Assembly (NCBI GenBank): GCA_947165895.1
Contig: CAMVCB010000005.1
Coordinates: 186,001 to 250,000 of the forward strand
Origin: an uncultured Treponema sp.
GTDB lineage: Bacteria > Spirochaetota > Spirochaetia > Treponematales > Treponemataceae
Direction of reading: 5' to 3'
DNA: 64,000 bases
Of this stretch, positions 17,648 through 26,634 are shown in pieces; position 1 is the first letter of the stretch; each line of letters starts with the position of its first letter. A model generated the notes under the pieces. It was not told the origin of the DNA. It made no database searches and worked only from the letters and a program-made list of their open reading frames with translations. The position numbers and the translations under genes are program-made.

Positions 17648-20608
17648 TTAATGAAACTCTCCCCAGTTTTTGCCGTATTCAATGCTGACTCTTAGCGGAA
17701 CTGAAAGCTTTACTGCGTTTTCCATTTTGTCGCGGATTAGGGCGATTGTTTTATCAATTTCGGACTGATTGTCAGGGCATTCAAAAATCAGCTCGTCGTG
17801 AACCTGAAGCAGAAGTTTTGCGGGGCTCTTTTCCTGAGCAAGGGCCTGGCTCACGTCAAGCATAGCGCTTTTTACAATGTCGGCGGCGGTTCCCTGAATC
17901 GGGGTGTTTTTAGCAATTCGCTCAGCACCGGATTTTTCAAGCTTATTGCGGCTGTTTATGTTCATAATCGGGCGGCGGCGGCCAAACATTGTGCTTACAA
18001 AGCCTTCGGATTCTGCACCGGCTATGACACCCGCCATAAAATTGCTGACGCCTGAGTAGGTTTTGAAATACATTTCTATAAAATTCTGGGCCTGGGTGCG
18101 GCTGATTCCAAGGTCTTTTGCAAGGCTGAAGGCGCTCATTCCGTAAATTACGCCGAAGTTGATTGTTTTTGCGGTGCGGCGCATTTCCGGGGTGACGGCA
18201 TCCGGGCTGACTCCGAATATCAGGGCGGCGGTGGCACGGTGAACGTCGGTGCCTTCGGTAAAGGCTTTGCACATATTCTGGTCGCCGGAAAGATGGGCAA
18301 GAACTACAAGCTCAATCTGGGCGTAATCGGCAGAAATTAAAACTTTACCTTCCGGAGCTGTAAAGGCCTGACGGATGCGGCGGCCGGCTTCGCTGCGAAC
18401 CGGAATATTCTGCAGGTTGGGGTCACGGCAGGAAAGGCGGCCGGTGGCGGTTCCTGTCTGGATAAAGCTTGTGTGAATGCGGCCCCGGCTGTCGGTCAGC
18501 TTTGGAAGGGTTTCTACATAGGTTGACTGGAGCTTTGCCATTTCGCGGTATTCAAGAATCATTTTTGGAACCGGATTTAGGGCTGCAAGCTCTTCAAGAA
18601 CTGATGTGTCTGTTGAATAGCCGGTTGCGGTTTTCTTTCCTTTTGGAAGGCTCAGCTGGTCAAATAAAACAGTCTGCAGCTGTTTTGGAGAAGCAATGTT
18701 GAATTCGTGGCCGACTGTCTGGTGAATTTGTGCCTGAACCTGTGCGAGTTTTTGCGTGAGCTCATCGTTGTAGGAATCCAGGGCCGATGAATCCAGATGG
18801 ATTCCCGTGATTTCCATTTTTGCAAGGACGGGAAGAATTTTGTGTTCAAGCTCGAAAAGCTTTTTATTTTCCGGGTGGGTGTCGTCCATAGGAAATTCTT
18901 TTAAAAGGTGGCCTGCCAGCTGCAGGGTAAAGTCGGCATCTTCGGCGGCATAAGGATATGCTGTTTCAAGGGGCAGGTCTGCGAAGGTCTGACCTTTAGA
19001 GACTATATCGTCGTACTCAATGCCTGCAAGGCCCAGCTTTGTTTCGCAAAGATATTCAAGGGAGTAGGCGTTCTTTCCCATGCGGTCCGGATTGGAAAGC
19101 CAGGCTGTAAGCATTGTGTCAAAAAGACGGCAGTTGAAGCCAAGAAGGGAAAGGGGCTGGAAGTCTGATAAATCTTCTGCGGCTGCCGGCTGTGAGGCCT
19201 GCTTTGGAAGACTTCTTTCTATAGTAGAATAAAGCACTTTCAGGTCAAATTTTGCGTTATGCATGATTACTGTCAGCTCTGGATTTTTGAAAATGCGCAG
19301 AAGCTGATTAAGGGCATCTTTTAGTTCTATGTAATCTGTCTGGGAAAAAAGATCTTCTGAGGCAAGCTGGATTGGAACGTAAACTGCCTTGCCCGGCTGG
19401 TAGCAGAGGCTGAAGCCGACGAGCGTGGTGTTGAGGGTGTCCAGGCTTGTTGTTTCGCAGTCATAGGCTATGCGCCTGCTGCCGGATGAGATGAAGGCGG
19501 TGATGTAAGCTTCCAGGCCGGAAAGCTTTGTGATTGCACGGTAGTTTGAGGTGTCGTTTTTGCGGATCGGGATGATTTCTGCTGCCTGAAATGCTGGGGG
19601 CGCTTCCGTCGTAATGTTTCCCACGTTGTCAGTTTTCGTCACGGAAGCTGCAACTTTCTGCTTTGCAGAAAGATTGCCATCAGCGGGGGCTGCCGCATCT
19701 GCCAAAATAACTTTCTGTCCCGCATTTACCGCCAGTTCGGCGTACTGTTTTGCTGGCTGGAGGGCTCCGTAGGATTCAAGCAGGCTTGCGGCCTTTGCAA
19801 AATCCAGCGTCAGAGGGGCAGAAATTGCCTTTTCTATTTCTTCGCAGGGAACGTCGTCGCAGAGGCGGACGAGTTTCTGAGAAAAATATGCATTTTCCTT
19901 TCCGTCAATCAGCTTTTTCTGCATTGCGCCCTTAATTTCGTCTATGTGCTCGTAGATTCCGTCCAGGTTCTGGTAGTCGTTCAAAAGTTTTCCGGCAGTT
20001 TTTACGCCGACTCCCTGAACGCCCGGGATATTGTCGGCAGTGTCACCGTAAAGGGAAAGCAAGTCCAGCAGCTGGGCGGGCTTTACTCCCCATTCCGCAA
20101 TTACACCTTCCTCTCCGGTTACCTTCCAGCCGCCGCCGTTTTCGGGCTTTAGAATCTGGGTTGAATCATTTACAAGCTGCATTAAATCCTTATCGCCCGA
20201 AAGAATGCGGCAGGTCTGTCCATTTTGGGCACATTTTTTTGCAACAGTGGCAATTACGTCGTCTGCTTCGTAGCCGTCGCACTGTAAAATCGGAATGCCC
20301 AGGGCTGAAAGAATGTCGCAGATCCAGGGAATCTGGGCGTGAAGGTCTTCCGGTGTTTTGTTGCGGGTTGCCTTGTATTCGGGGTAAAATTCGTGGCGGA
20401 AAGTTTTTGTTTTGGAATCCATTGCCGCGATTATGTGACCCGGCTTGTAATGTTCAAGTATATAATGGAAGTTTCTGAAAAATCCGAAGAGGGCGCTGAT
20501 ATTTTCTCCCCGCGGATTTGTAAGCGGTCTGTTTATAAAAGCAAAATAGCAGCGGAAAATGAGTCCGTAGCTGTCTAAAACGTAAACTGTGTTTTCATCA
20601 AAATTCAT
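17648..20608 (-). CDS. polA: DNA polymerase I
   Basis: 986 residues with three domains. Residues 1-290 are the 5'-3' exonuclease (VYVLDSYGLIFRCYFAF, CDGYEADDVIATVA, LSGDKDLMQLV, GDTADNIPGVQGVG). The 3'-5' exonuclease is intact: DCET (Exo I), HNAKFDL (Exo II) and YAAEDADF (Exo III). The polymerase has SADYAQIELVVLAHLS (motif A), RRTAKTINFGVIYGMSAF (motif B) and LLQVHDELIFECP (motif C). It fills gaps and removes RNA primers in repair and replication. The stop codon lies 1 nt from the coaE ATG, so the two are co-transcribed. Confidence 0.96.
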   Translation of the reverse strand: MNFDENTVYVLDSYGLIFRCYFAFINRPLTNPRGENISALFGFFRNFHYILEHYKPGHIIAAMDSKTKTFRHEFYPEYKATRNKTPEDLHAQIPWICDILSALGIPILQCDGYEADDVIATVAKKCAQNGQTCRILSGDKDLMQLVNDSTQILKPENGGGWKVTGEEGVIAEWGVKPAQLLDLLSLYGDTADNIPGVQGVGVKTAGKLLNDYQNLDGIYEHIDEIKGAMQKKLIDGKENAYFSQKLVRLCDDVPCEEIEKAISAPLTLDFAKAASLLESYGALQPAKQYAELAVNAGQKVILADAAAPADGNLSAKQKVAASVTKTDNVGNITTEAPPAFQAAEIIPIRKNDTSNYRAITKLSGLEAYITAFISSGSRRIAYDCETTSLDTLNTTLVGFSLCYQPGKAVYVPIQLASEDLFSQTDYIELKDALNQLLRIFKNPELTVIMHNAKFDLKVLYSTIERSLPKQASQPAAAEDLSDFQPLSLLGFNCRLFDTMLTAWLSNPDRMGKNAYSLEYLCETKLGLAGIEYDDIVSKGQTFADLPLETAYPYAAEDADFTLQLAGHLLKEFPMDDTHPENKKLFELEHKILPVLAKMEITGIHLDSSALDSYNDELTQKLAQVQAQIHQTVGHEFNIASPKQLQTVLFDQLSLPKGKKTATGYSTDTSVLEELAALNPVPKMILEYREMAKLQSTYVETLPKLTDSRGRIHTSFIQTGTATGRLSCRDPNLQNIPVRSEAGRRIRQAFTAPEGKVLISADYAQIELVVLAHLSGDQNMCKAFTEGTDVHRATAALIFGVSPDAVTPEMRRTAKTINFGVIYGMSAFSLAKDLGISRTQAQNFIEMYFKTYSGVSNFMAGVIAGAESEGFVSTMFGRRRPIMNINSRNKLEKSGAERIAKNTPIQGTAADIVKSAMLDVSQALAQEKSPAKLLLQVHDELIFECPDNQSEIDKTIALIRDKMENAVKLSVPLRVSIEYGKNWGEFH

Positions 20609-20680
20609 GTCCTTATGATAGCAGATTGGGCGCTTTAATTTAAGCCTGCGGTCTGTTAAAAATATTTGTTAAAAGATTAT

Positions 20681-20709
20681 TTGAAAAAAATTGAAAGTGG
20701 ATTTAAAAT
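20681..20709 (+). promoter_or_regulatory. Promoter of the GGDEF gene
   Basis: TTGAAA (20681-20686), a 17-nt spacer and TAAAAT (20704-20709). The ATG at 20716 comes 6 nt after the -10 box, so transcription probably starts at the A of the ATG. There is no Shine-Dalgarno. Confidence 0.55.
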
Positions 20710-20715
20710 ATTGTT

Positions 20716-22095
20716 ATGGATTTTCAAGCTTTTGTAGACAGTTTTTCTCAGGCTGCGGTTGTTATTTCGGTAGAAAAAAAAGAAGAAGGTAATTATGGCG
20801 ATATCCGCTTTGTTGCCGGTAATTCTGGATATAAAGCTCTTCAACCGAATTTTTATGATAATGCAATTTACTCTGATATTGTTCCAAAAGAACCCAATTA
20901 TGAAGCCTTCTGTTATCGCTGTGCTGTTTTGAAGCAGCATCTGCATGCCTATGTTGAAACAAAATCCATGGATACCTGGGTAGACGGCACCTACATTCCG
21001 CTTGATTCTTCTGTTGACACTGACAGGTTGAGCTATATGGTTTTTACATTTTACTTTACAAAAAATCCTGATGTCCAGCTTATGTCCGACCTTTCTATGG
21101 AATCTGCAAACTTTGTTGTACAGACTTGTATAAATCTTCGTGGTGCTGACAATTTTGTTGAGGCAATGAACAAGGTTATTGCTGATATCCAGAAAAAAAC
21201 AGATTCCTTTAGCAGCGTTATTTTCATGATTGATGAGGAAAATGATAAGTTTACTCCCTTGTGCTATAAATTCCGGGATGATGCAAATAAAATTGAGGAT
21301 TTTGTAAATTATCTTACTAAGGATGTTGTCTATTCCTGGGTAGAAATGCTTAAACAGCGGGATGTTATTTTTGTAAAAGACCAGCATGATTTTGAGGAAC
21401 TGGAAAAAGTAAATCCTGTCTGGGCAAAAAGTCTTAAAGGCGCTGCCGTAGAAAGTGTTGTCCTTGTTCCTTTAATGCAGGGAAAAAAGATTATCGGTGT
21501 GCTTTTTGCTACTAATTTTGATGTTGAAAAATTCGTTGAAATTAAGGAATTCATAACTCTTACAGCCTTCTTCCTTTCAGCAGAGATTTCCAACAATCTT
21601 ATGCTGGAACAGCTGGAATATATGAGTAATATTGATGTTCTGACCGGCATTAAAAACCGAAACGCAATGAATGCCCGCGTTGACTGGCATATTTCCAATA
21701 AAATGCAGGTACGCACTCCATTCGGAATTGTTTTTGCAGATTTGAACGGCCTTAAAACCTGTAATGATAATTACGGGCATGAAGAAGGAGATAAGCTTTT
21801 GAAGAATGCGGCTAATCTCCTTAAGGAGGTTTTCCCTGATGACGAGATTTATCGTGCCGGCGGTGATGAATTTGTTGTAATTGTTGCGGGTGCGGAAAAA
21901 GCTGATTTTGAAAAGAAGGTTTCGGAAATCAAGAAAAAATCTTCTTATGGTAATGATGTCTGCTTTGCGATAGGTTCTCACTGGACAGAGGATGCAGGCA
22001 AGCTCCGCATGGCAATGCATCTTGCTGATGAAGCTATGTATGATGATAAGGATGAATTCTATAAAACCCATTCAGATATTTCGAGAAGAACCTGA
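20716..22095 (+). CDS. GAF-GGDEF diguanylate cyclase
   Basis: 459 residues, no membrane segment. Residues about 1-130 are an unassigned sensory region, possibly PAS-like. About 135-300 fit a GAF domain (FSSVIFMIDEENDKFTPLC, then VVLVPLMQGKKIIGVLFATN). The C-terminal cyclase domain begins LEYMSNIDVLTGIKNRNAM, has FADLNGLKTCNDNYGHEEGD and an active-site AGGDEF (GGDEF at 382-386). It should make cyclic di-GMP from GTP. The inhibitory RxxD site expected five residues upstream is missing (FPDD), so product inhibition is unlikely. It is followed by trmN6, 18 nt downstream. Confidence 0.93.
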   Translation: MDFQAFVDSFSQAAVVISVEKKEEGNYGDIRFVAGNSGYKALQPNFYDNAIYSDIVPKEPNYEAFCYRCAVLKQHLHAYVETKSMDTWVDGTYIPLDSSVDTDRLSYMVFTFYFTKNPDVQLMSDLSMESANFVVQTCINLRGADNFVEAMNKVIADIQKKTDSFSSVIFMIDEENDKFTPLCYKFRDDANKIEDFVNYLTKDVVYSWVEMLKQRDVIFVKDQHDFEELEKVNPVWAKSLKGAAVESVVLVPLMQGKKIIGVLFATNFDVEKFVEIKEFITLTAFFLSAEISNNLMLEQLEYMSNIDVLTGIKNRNAMNARVDWHISNKMQVRTPFGIVFADLNGLKTCNDNYGHEEGDKLLKNAANLLKEVFPDDEIYRAGGDEFVVIVAGAEKADFEKKVSEIKKKSSYGNDVCFAIGSHWTEDAGKLRMAMHLADEAMYDDKDEFYKTHSDISRRT

Positions 22096-22107
22096 TTGTG
22101 ATAGAAT
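22079..22107 (+). promoter_or_regulatory. Possible promoter of trmN6
   Basis: TTTCGA, a 17-nt spacer and TAGAAT (22102-22107), 6 nt before the ATG at 22114. No ribosome-binding site is visible, so a leaderless transcript is possible even though the upstream gene is close. Confidence 0.3.
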
Positions 22108-22113
22108 TGCCTG

Positions 22114-22875
22114 ATGCAGCGAATTGATACACTTTCTTCTGGTTATAAAATTATTCAGGATGACAAAGCCTTTTGCTTTGGAATTGATGCCCTGCTTCTT
22201 GCGGCCTTTGTCCGCATGAAAAAAGGCGACCGCGTTTTTGATCTTGGATGCGGAAACGGAATTTTAGAGCTTCTTTTATGTGACCGGGCAAAGGAACTTA
22301 AAAGTGCCCACGGAGCGGCAGACTGCCATTTTACGGGGCTTGAAGTTCAGCCTAAGGCAGCTGAAATGGCCCGGGAAAGCGTGCGGATAAACGGGCTTGA
22401 AGAGCGGATTGATATTGTGGAAGGGAATATAAAGACTGTAAGGGAAAGCTTTCCGGCACAGGCTGCTGACCTTGTGATTTCCAATCCCCCTTACATGAAG
22501 CCGTCCGCCGCAAAAGAAAACTCCACCGATGAAAAAACAATTGCCCGCCACGAAGTTTTGTGTTCTTTGGATGATGTGATTGCTGCCGCCCGTTGGCTTT
22601 TAAAATCCAGCGGAGCTTTTTATATGATTCACAGGCCCTACAGGCTTTCGGAAATCTTTTCTTCTCTTGAAAAGCACCGTCTTACCCCCCGCCGCATGCA
22701 GCTGGTTTACCCGAAAATCGAACAGGCTCCCGAAATGGTTCTGATTGAAGCCCGTCCCAACTACAAGCCGGACATAAAAATTGCCCCGCCGCTTATTATG
22801 TACGGTGGGGATGGAGAATATACTCCGGAGTTTAAAGACTTTGTTCGGGCTAAAAATAAACCTTATAATTGCTGA
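22114..22875 (+). CDS. trmN6: tRNA1(Val) A37 N6-methyltransferase-like protein
   Basis: 253 residues of the TrmN6/YfiC family. It uses S-adenosylmethionine to methylate N6 of adenine 37 in tRNA. VFDLGCGNGILELLL (residues 41-55) is the AdoMet-binding motif I, and ISNPPYMKPS (NPPY at 124-127) is the catalytic motif of amino-methyltransferases. The N-terminus has the family's FCFGIDALLLAAFV. The length fits the family (about 245). The exact tRNA target is inferred. It converges with the SulP gene, and a hairpin separates the two. Confidence 0.87.
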   Translation: MQRIDTLSSGYKIIQDDKAFCFGIDALLLAAFVRMKKGDRVFDLGCGNGILELLLCDRAKELKSAHGAADCHFTGLEVQPKAAEMARESVRINGLEERIDIVEGNIKTVRESFPAQAADLVISNPPYMKPSAAKENSTDEKTIARHEVLCSLDDVIAAARWLLKSSGAFYMIHRPYRLSEIFSSLEKHRLTPRRMQLVYPKIEQAPEMVLIEARPNYKPDIKIAPPLIMYGGDGEYTPEFKDFVRAKNKPYNC

Positions 22876-22890
22876 TTTCATAGCCCGAAC

Positions 22891-22911
22891 ATCAGTTTTG
22901 ACAAGCAAAAC
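22891..22911. terminator. Hairpin between convergent trmN6 and SulP genes
   Basis: An 8-bp perfect stem CAGTTTTG/CAAAACTG with a 5-nt loop lies in the 56-nt gap. It has no T run, so it is a weak terminator or an extragenic palindrome. Confidence 0.45.
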
Positions 22912-22931
22912 TGACATTTGCAATTAAACTG

Positions 22932-24635
22932 CTATCCTACAAGTTCTTTCGCTCTGGCAAGGGCGGCGTTGATGTTGTCGAAAATGTTCTGGCGGCCGAT
23001 TTTGTCAGCCATGCCGGTTTTTTCGCAGAGCATGTAAGGCTGGGTGTGGATGCCCGAAAGTACGATTGTGATTCCTTTGCGGTCACAGGCTGACTTGAGC
23101 TGTTCAAGGGCACGGAGACCACCGGCATCGATGTAAATTGTGTTTCTCATGCGGAGAATTAAAACCTTGCAGTCAGAGCCGGCGCGTTCTGTTGCGTATT
23201 CAAACTTGCGGACAGTTCCGAAAAAGAGGGATCCGTCAACCTCGTAAACGAGAACGCCTTTTGGAAGTTCAATCTGCTCTGTGGAGCCGTCGCCCAGAAT
23301 TCCTGTAACAACTGTGCGGTTTCCGCTCTGAACCTCTGAAAGGTCAATCATTTTTTTGATGAAGAAGAAGGCTGCGAAAATGAGTCCTACGCCGATTGCA
23401 TAAGTGAGGTCTACAAAAACCGTGATTAAGAAGGTTACTGTCAAAACTGTGATGTCTGATTTCTGGCCTTTAATCAGGGCGCGGATGGCCGGAATTCCTG
23501 CCATGTTCCAGGCTACCTGAATCAAAACGGCTGCCAGGGCTGCCATAGGAATGTATTCAACGTATTTTCCAAAGCAAACCATAATCAGAAGAAGAACGAC
23601 TGCGTGAATCATGCCGGCTACAGGAGTTCGGCCGCCGTTATTGATGTTTGTTGCCGTTCGAGCGATTGCGCCGGTTGCAGGAAGACCTCCGAAAAGAGGG
23701 CTGAGTACGTTTGCAATTCCCTGTCCGATAAGCTCGTTGTTTGAGTCATGCTTTGTACCAATCATACCGTCGGCAACGACCGCAGAAAGCAGTGATTCGA
23801 TTGCAGCAAGAACGGCGATTGAAACTGCGGTAGGGAAAACTGTCTGAATTGTTGAAAGGCTGAGAGATGGAAGGGTTGGTGTTGGCAGGCCTGAAGGAAT
23901 CTTATAGCGGTCACCAATCAAAACTGTTTCGAATCCGAAGCTTTTGTTCAAAATTACGTGAATTACAGTGGCTGCGATGATTACAATCAGAGAACCTGGG
24001 ATTTTTTTTGTTACCTTTGGCCACAAAAAGAGGGCTACAAGGCTTACGATTGCCATAATCATTGAATATGGATTGATTGTGCTGATTGAAGAAGCGTAAA
24101 CACTAATTTTTCCGGCGAAGGTTCCAGGCATTTTTGTGTATTCTGTGCCGAAAACTGTAAGCGGGAAGTGTGGGCTCATTCCGAAGAAGTCACCGATCTG
24201 GCCGCTGGCGATTGTAACGGCGATTCCGGCAGTAAATCCAACTACGATGGTGTATGGAATGAATTTTACAAGACCGCCCATTTTGAAGGCGCCCAGTAAA
24301 ATCAGCATGATGCCGGCAAGAACGGTTGCGGTTGCAAGTCCTGAAAAACCAAGCTGCGGATTATTTACGATTGCATAGATGATTACTGTGAAGGCACCTG
24401 TTGGTCCTCCAATCTGAACGCGGGTTCCGCCGAAGGCCGCAATACAGAAGCCTGCGATGATGGCTGTGTAAAGTCCTGTTTCAGGGCTGCAGCCGCTGGC
24501 AATTGCAAAGGCGATTGAAAGAGGTAAGGCAACGATTCCTACGATAATTCCGGCAATAAAGTCTGTGATAAACTGTTTGCCGCTGTAGGATTTAAGTGAA
24601 TTAATTAGTTCTGGTTTGTACATAGATTTTTCCAA
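22932..24635 (-). CDS. SulP-family anion transporter with STAS domain
   Basis: 567 residues. The N-terminal about 430 residues carry some 12-14 membrane segments with SulP motifs (AGIIVGIVALPLSIAFAIASG near residue 28, GGTRVQIGGPTGAFTVI). The last about 120 residues form a cytoplasmic STAS domain (GVLVYEVDGSLFFGTVRKFE, then LRMRNTIYIDAGGLRALEQL). SulP proteins carry sulfate, bicarbonate or dicarboxylates; the substrate here cannot be read from the sequence. It is a single gene. A terminal-inverted-repeat element lies upstream at 24701-24837. Confidence 0.9.
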   Translation of the reverse strand: MEKSMYKPELINSLKSYSGKQFITDFIAGIIVGIVALPLSIAFAIASGCSPETGLYTAIIAGFCIAAFGGTRVQIGGPTGAFTVIIYAIVNNPQLGFSGLATATVLAGIMLILLGAFKMGGLVKFIPYTIVVGFTAGIAVTIASGQIGDFFGMSPHFPLTVFGTEYTKMPGTFAGKISVYASSISTINPYSMIMAIVSLVALFLWPKVTKKIPGSLIVIIAATVIHVILNKSFGFETVLIGDRYKIPSGLPTPTLPSLSLSTIQTVFPTAVSIAVLAAIESLLSAVVADGMIGTKHDSNNELIGQGIANVLSPLFGGLPATGAIARTATNINNGGRTPVAGMIHAVVLLLIMVCFGKYVEYIPMAALAAVLIQVAWNMAGIPAIRALIKGQKSDITVLTVTFLITVFVDLTYAIGVGLIFAAFFFIKKMIDLSEVQSGNRTVVTGILGDGSTEQIELPKGVLVYEVDGSLFFGTVRKFEYATERAGSDCKVLILRMRNTIYIDAGGLRALEQLKSACDRKGITIVLSGIHTQPYMLCEKTGMADKIGRQNIFDNINAALARAKELVG

Positions 24636-24700
24636 ATGTATGAAAGTTTTAGAAAATTATGATATTTTTTGCGCTTTTTTTCAATAATAAGCTATGAAAT

Positions 24701-24837
24701 TAGCCACAGATAAACACTGATAGGACACGGATTATCCTACAACTTGCGCCCTGCGCAAGTTAAGCAATGGTTGAGAGGATTTGGAAGTTGAAGAATAAGT
24801 TTTTAACCATTGCAAATCTGTGTCCCATCTGTGGCTA
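24701..24837. repeat. 137-bp element with 11-bp terminal inverted repeats (copy 1)
   Basis: Ends are TAGCCACAGAT and ATCTGTGGCTA, a perfect inverted repeat. Inside are hairpin 1 (AACTTGCGC/GCGCAAGTT, 24741-24761) and hairpin 2 with GCAATGGTT and AACCATTGC arms around a 32-nt variable loop (24764-24813). A second copy is at 33548-33693. It abuts the GDT1 gene stop exactly. Confidence 0.85.
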
Positions 24838-25434
24838 TTATTTCATTAACAAAAGAATGCCTTCCCAGGCGGTCAAAATACCAAATACGAAGAAGAGGGC
24901 GAAGGAGATAAATTTCAGTGCCTTCTCAGGGGATTTTTTCTTTAATAATAAGCCTGCAATCATACCCAGGAAGTCTGCAAGAAAAAATCCTGTTGTGCAG
25001 GCAAGCCAGACTATTGAGGCGCTGGCAAGGCCATAGTTTGCCCCAAATGTTACTGCTGTCAGCTGGGTTTTGTCGCCAAGTTCTGCCATAAAGAAGGTGC
25101 AGAAAACTGCAAGCGGAGCAAAGGAGATTTTTGAATTTCCGCTTTCTTCTTCATCATCTTCTTTTTTCAGGAGGGTGGAGAAGGCAAAGTATAAAAAGGC
25201 AAGGGCTGCTGCAAACTTTACTGCCCAGAGCCAGTGATTTAGAATCTGATTGAGAAAGCCGCCGGCTAAAACTGCAAGCGCGTTCAGTATGAGGATTGCC
25301 GCAAGTGTTCCGATTGTAATGTCGCGGATTTTATATTTTGATGTTAATCCAATCAGCATGAGCTGGGTTTTATCGCCCATCTCCGCAATAAATTCTGTTG
25401 CCAGAACTGAAAAAAATAAAACTAAAGGCTCCAT
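24838..25434 (-). CDS. GDT1/TMEM165 (UPF0016) family cation exporter
   Basis: 198 residues with six membrane segments in two repeats. Each carries the family motif: EFIAEMGDKTQL (about residue 14) and FFMAELGDKTQL (about residue 118), where Glu, Asp and Thr line the ion site. A charged loop (KKEDDEEESG) joins the halves. Family members export Mn2+ or exchange Ca2+/Mn2+ for protons. No yybP-ykoY manganese riboswitch-like sequence is visible upstream. It follows the membrane-sensor gene by 18 nt and is probably co-transcribed with it. Confidence 0.9.
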   Translation of the reverse strand: MEPLVLFFSVLATEFIAEMGDKTQLMLIGLTSKYKIRDITIGTLAAILILNALAVLAGGFLNQILNHWLWAVKFAAALAFLYFAFSTLLKKEDDEEESGNSKISFAPLAVFCTFFMAELGDKTQLTAVTFGANYGLASASIVWLACTTGFFLADFLGMIAGLLLKKKSPEKALKFISFALFFVFGILTAWEGILLLMK

Positions 25435-25452
25435 AAAAACTATAGAGCTATT

Positions 25453-26544
25453 CTATTTCTTGTGGCTGTAATAATCAATTACCGTATAAATACTTTTGTA
25501 AATGATAAAGCTGAAAAGTGCCGAAAACATCTTGTCGGTGATGTTCGTAAGGAAGCCTGAAATTGTAAGTGCCAGATTCAAATTCTGGAAGGCGACGTAA
25601 AGTCCGTAGGTGATGTTGTCAATTTGAGGCACACTTGATTCTACCGGATAAATTAAGGAGGCAATTATGTTTCCAATACCGGTATTTGTGATTCCGCTCC
25701 AAAGTCCAGCCCATATAAATGGAAGAATTGAAAAGGATTTTGACGGATGAAATTTTTTGAAATGTTCAAAAGTCAGCCAGGCCGTCAGAGCTGTAAGAAT
25801 GTGACAGATGACAAAGAAAATCATCGAATAATCCATGATGTATAAAGCTGAATTTGTAAGCACTGCGCAGATGATTCCCGGTGTTAATCCAAAACCCGCT
25901 GTGATAGCTATGGTTGTGAGAGAATCAAAATAAAGCGGAATGGAAGTTGTCCTTGAAATATAGGCACCGCCTATATTTATGGCCGTGCCAAGAATTATGG
26001 CAATTGAAGTGAAAATTAATTTTTTTGCAGAAAGCTCAGACCTTTCTTTGTTCTGCAAATCCTCCGTCGAAATTTTAGACGGCTTATAAAGGCTTTGCCT
26101 GAAGGTAAGAATCGCTGCAATTACAAGAAGAAAGGCTGTAAAATACAGAACGGTATCATAACAGTAAATCAGCTCCCGCTGTTTTGTTTGGATTCCATGC
26201 TGAAGCTGGGAGGTTTCCTTCATCAGGGTTTTTGCAAGTTCATTTTTATTGCCCGGCTGTCTGATATTTTCTTCCAGAATAGAAGCAATGATTACAAAAC
26301 TGTTAAAAATCTCTTCATCAAACTGCGTATAAAAGAAGCACTGTCTTTCAAATTTTGCTATGAATTCCGGAGGAACCATGTAAATGCTTTCTATATTAAC
26401 GGTGATTTTGTGAATCATAGTGAAAGACCTGTCTAAGTCTTTAAAAGTTTTTAAGGCGGCGTTTTTTGAAATCTGTGCGGTAAAGAAATTAAGGATGGCA
26501 AGGATAATAATAATTACGTCTAGCCTTATGTATTTTGTTTTCAT
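25453..26544 (-). CDS. Membrane protein: periplasmic sensor region joined to ECF S-component-like domain
   Basis: 363 residues. One membrane segment (about 8-24), a periplasmic loop of about 100 residues, a second segment (about 130-147) and a charged cytoplasmic linker precede a six-segment C-terminal half. That half begins GTAINIGGAYISRTTSIPLYF and has AGFGLTPGIICAVLTNSALY, a pattern like ECF-type vitamin-binding S components. No kinase, GGDEF or phosphatase output domain follows. It may be a substrate-binding transporter subunit, or a sensor that lost its output domain. Function is unknown. Confidence 0.55.
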   Translation of the reverse strand: MKTKYIRLDVIIIILAILNFFTAQISKNAALKTFKDLDRSFTMIHKITVNIESIYMVPPEFIAKFERQCFFYTQFDEEIFNSFVIIASILEENIRQPGNKNELAKTLMKETSQLQHGIQTKQRELIYCYDTVLYFTAFLLVIAAILTFRQSLYKPSKISTEDLQNKERSELSAKKLIFTSIAIILGTAINIGGAYISRTTSIPLYFDSLTTIAITAGFGLTPGIICAVLTNSALYIMDYSMIFFVICHILTALTAWLTFEHFKKFHPSKSFSILPFIWAGLWSGITNTGIGNIIASLIYPVESSVPQIDNITYGLYVAFQNLNLALTISGFLTNITDKMFSALFSFIIYKSIYTVIDYYSHKK

Positions 26545-26599
26545 AAAGAAAAGTATAGCATTGATAGGTTAAGAAATAAATAAAAAGATTGTTAGAAAA

Positions 26600-26630
26600 A
26601 ATAAGGGACGGCTTGTTTCGCCGCCCCTTT
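26600..26630 (-). terminator. Intrinsic terminator of gpmI
   Basis: On the minus strand GGGGCGGC pairs with GCCGTCCC (one G-U) around a GAAACAA loop, followed by a T-rich run. Confidence 0.85.
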
Positions 26631-26634
26631 GCTT

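Noticed and set aside
16981..17682. coaE starting at 17682
   Set aside because: That start lies inside polA; the ATG at 17646, just after the polA stop, is more economical.
25435..25452. Manganese riboswitch before the GDT1-type exporter
   Set aside because: Only 18 nt separate it from the upstream gene, too short for a yybP-ykoY element.
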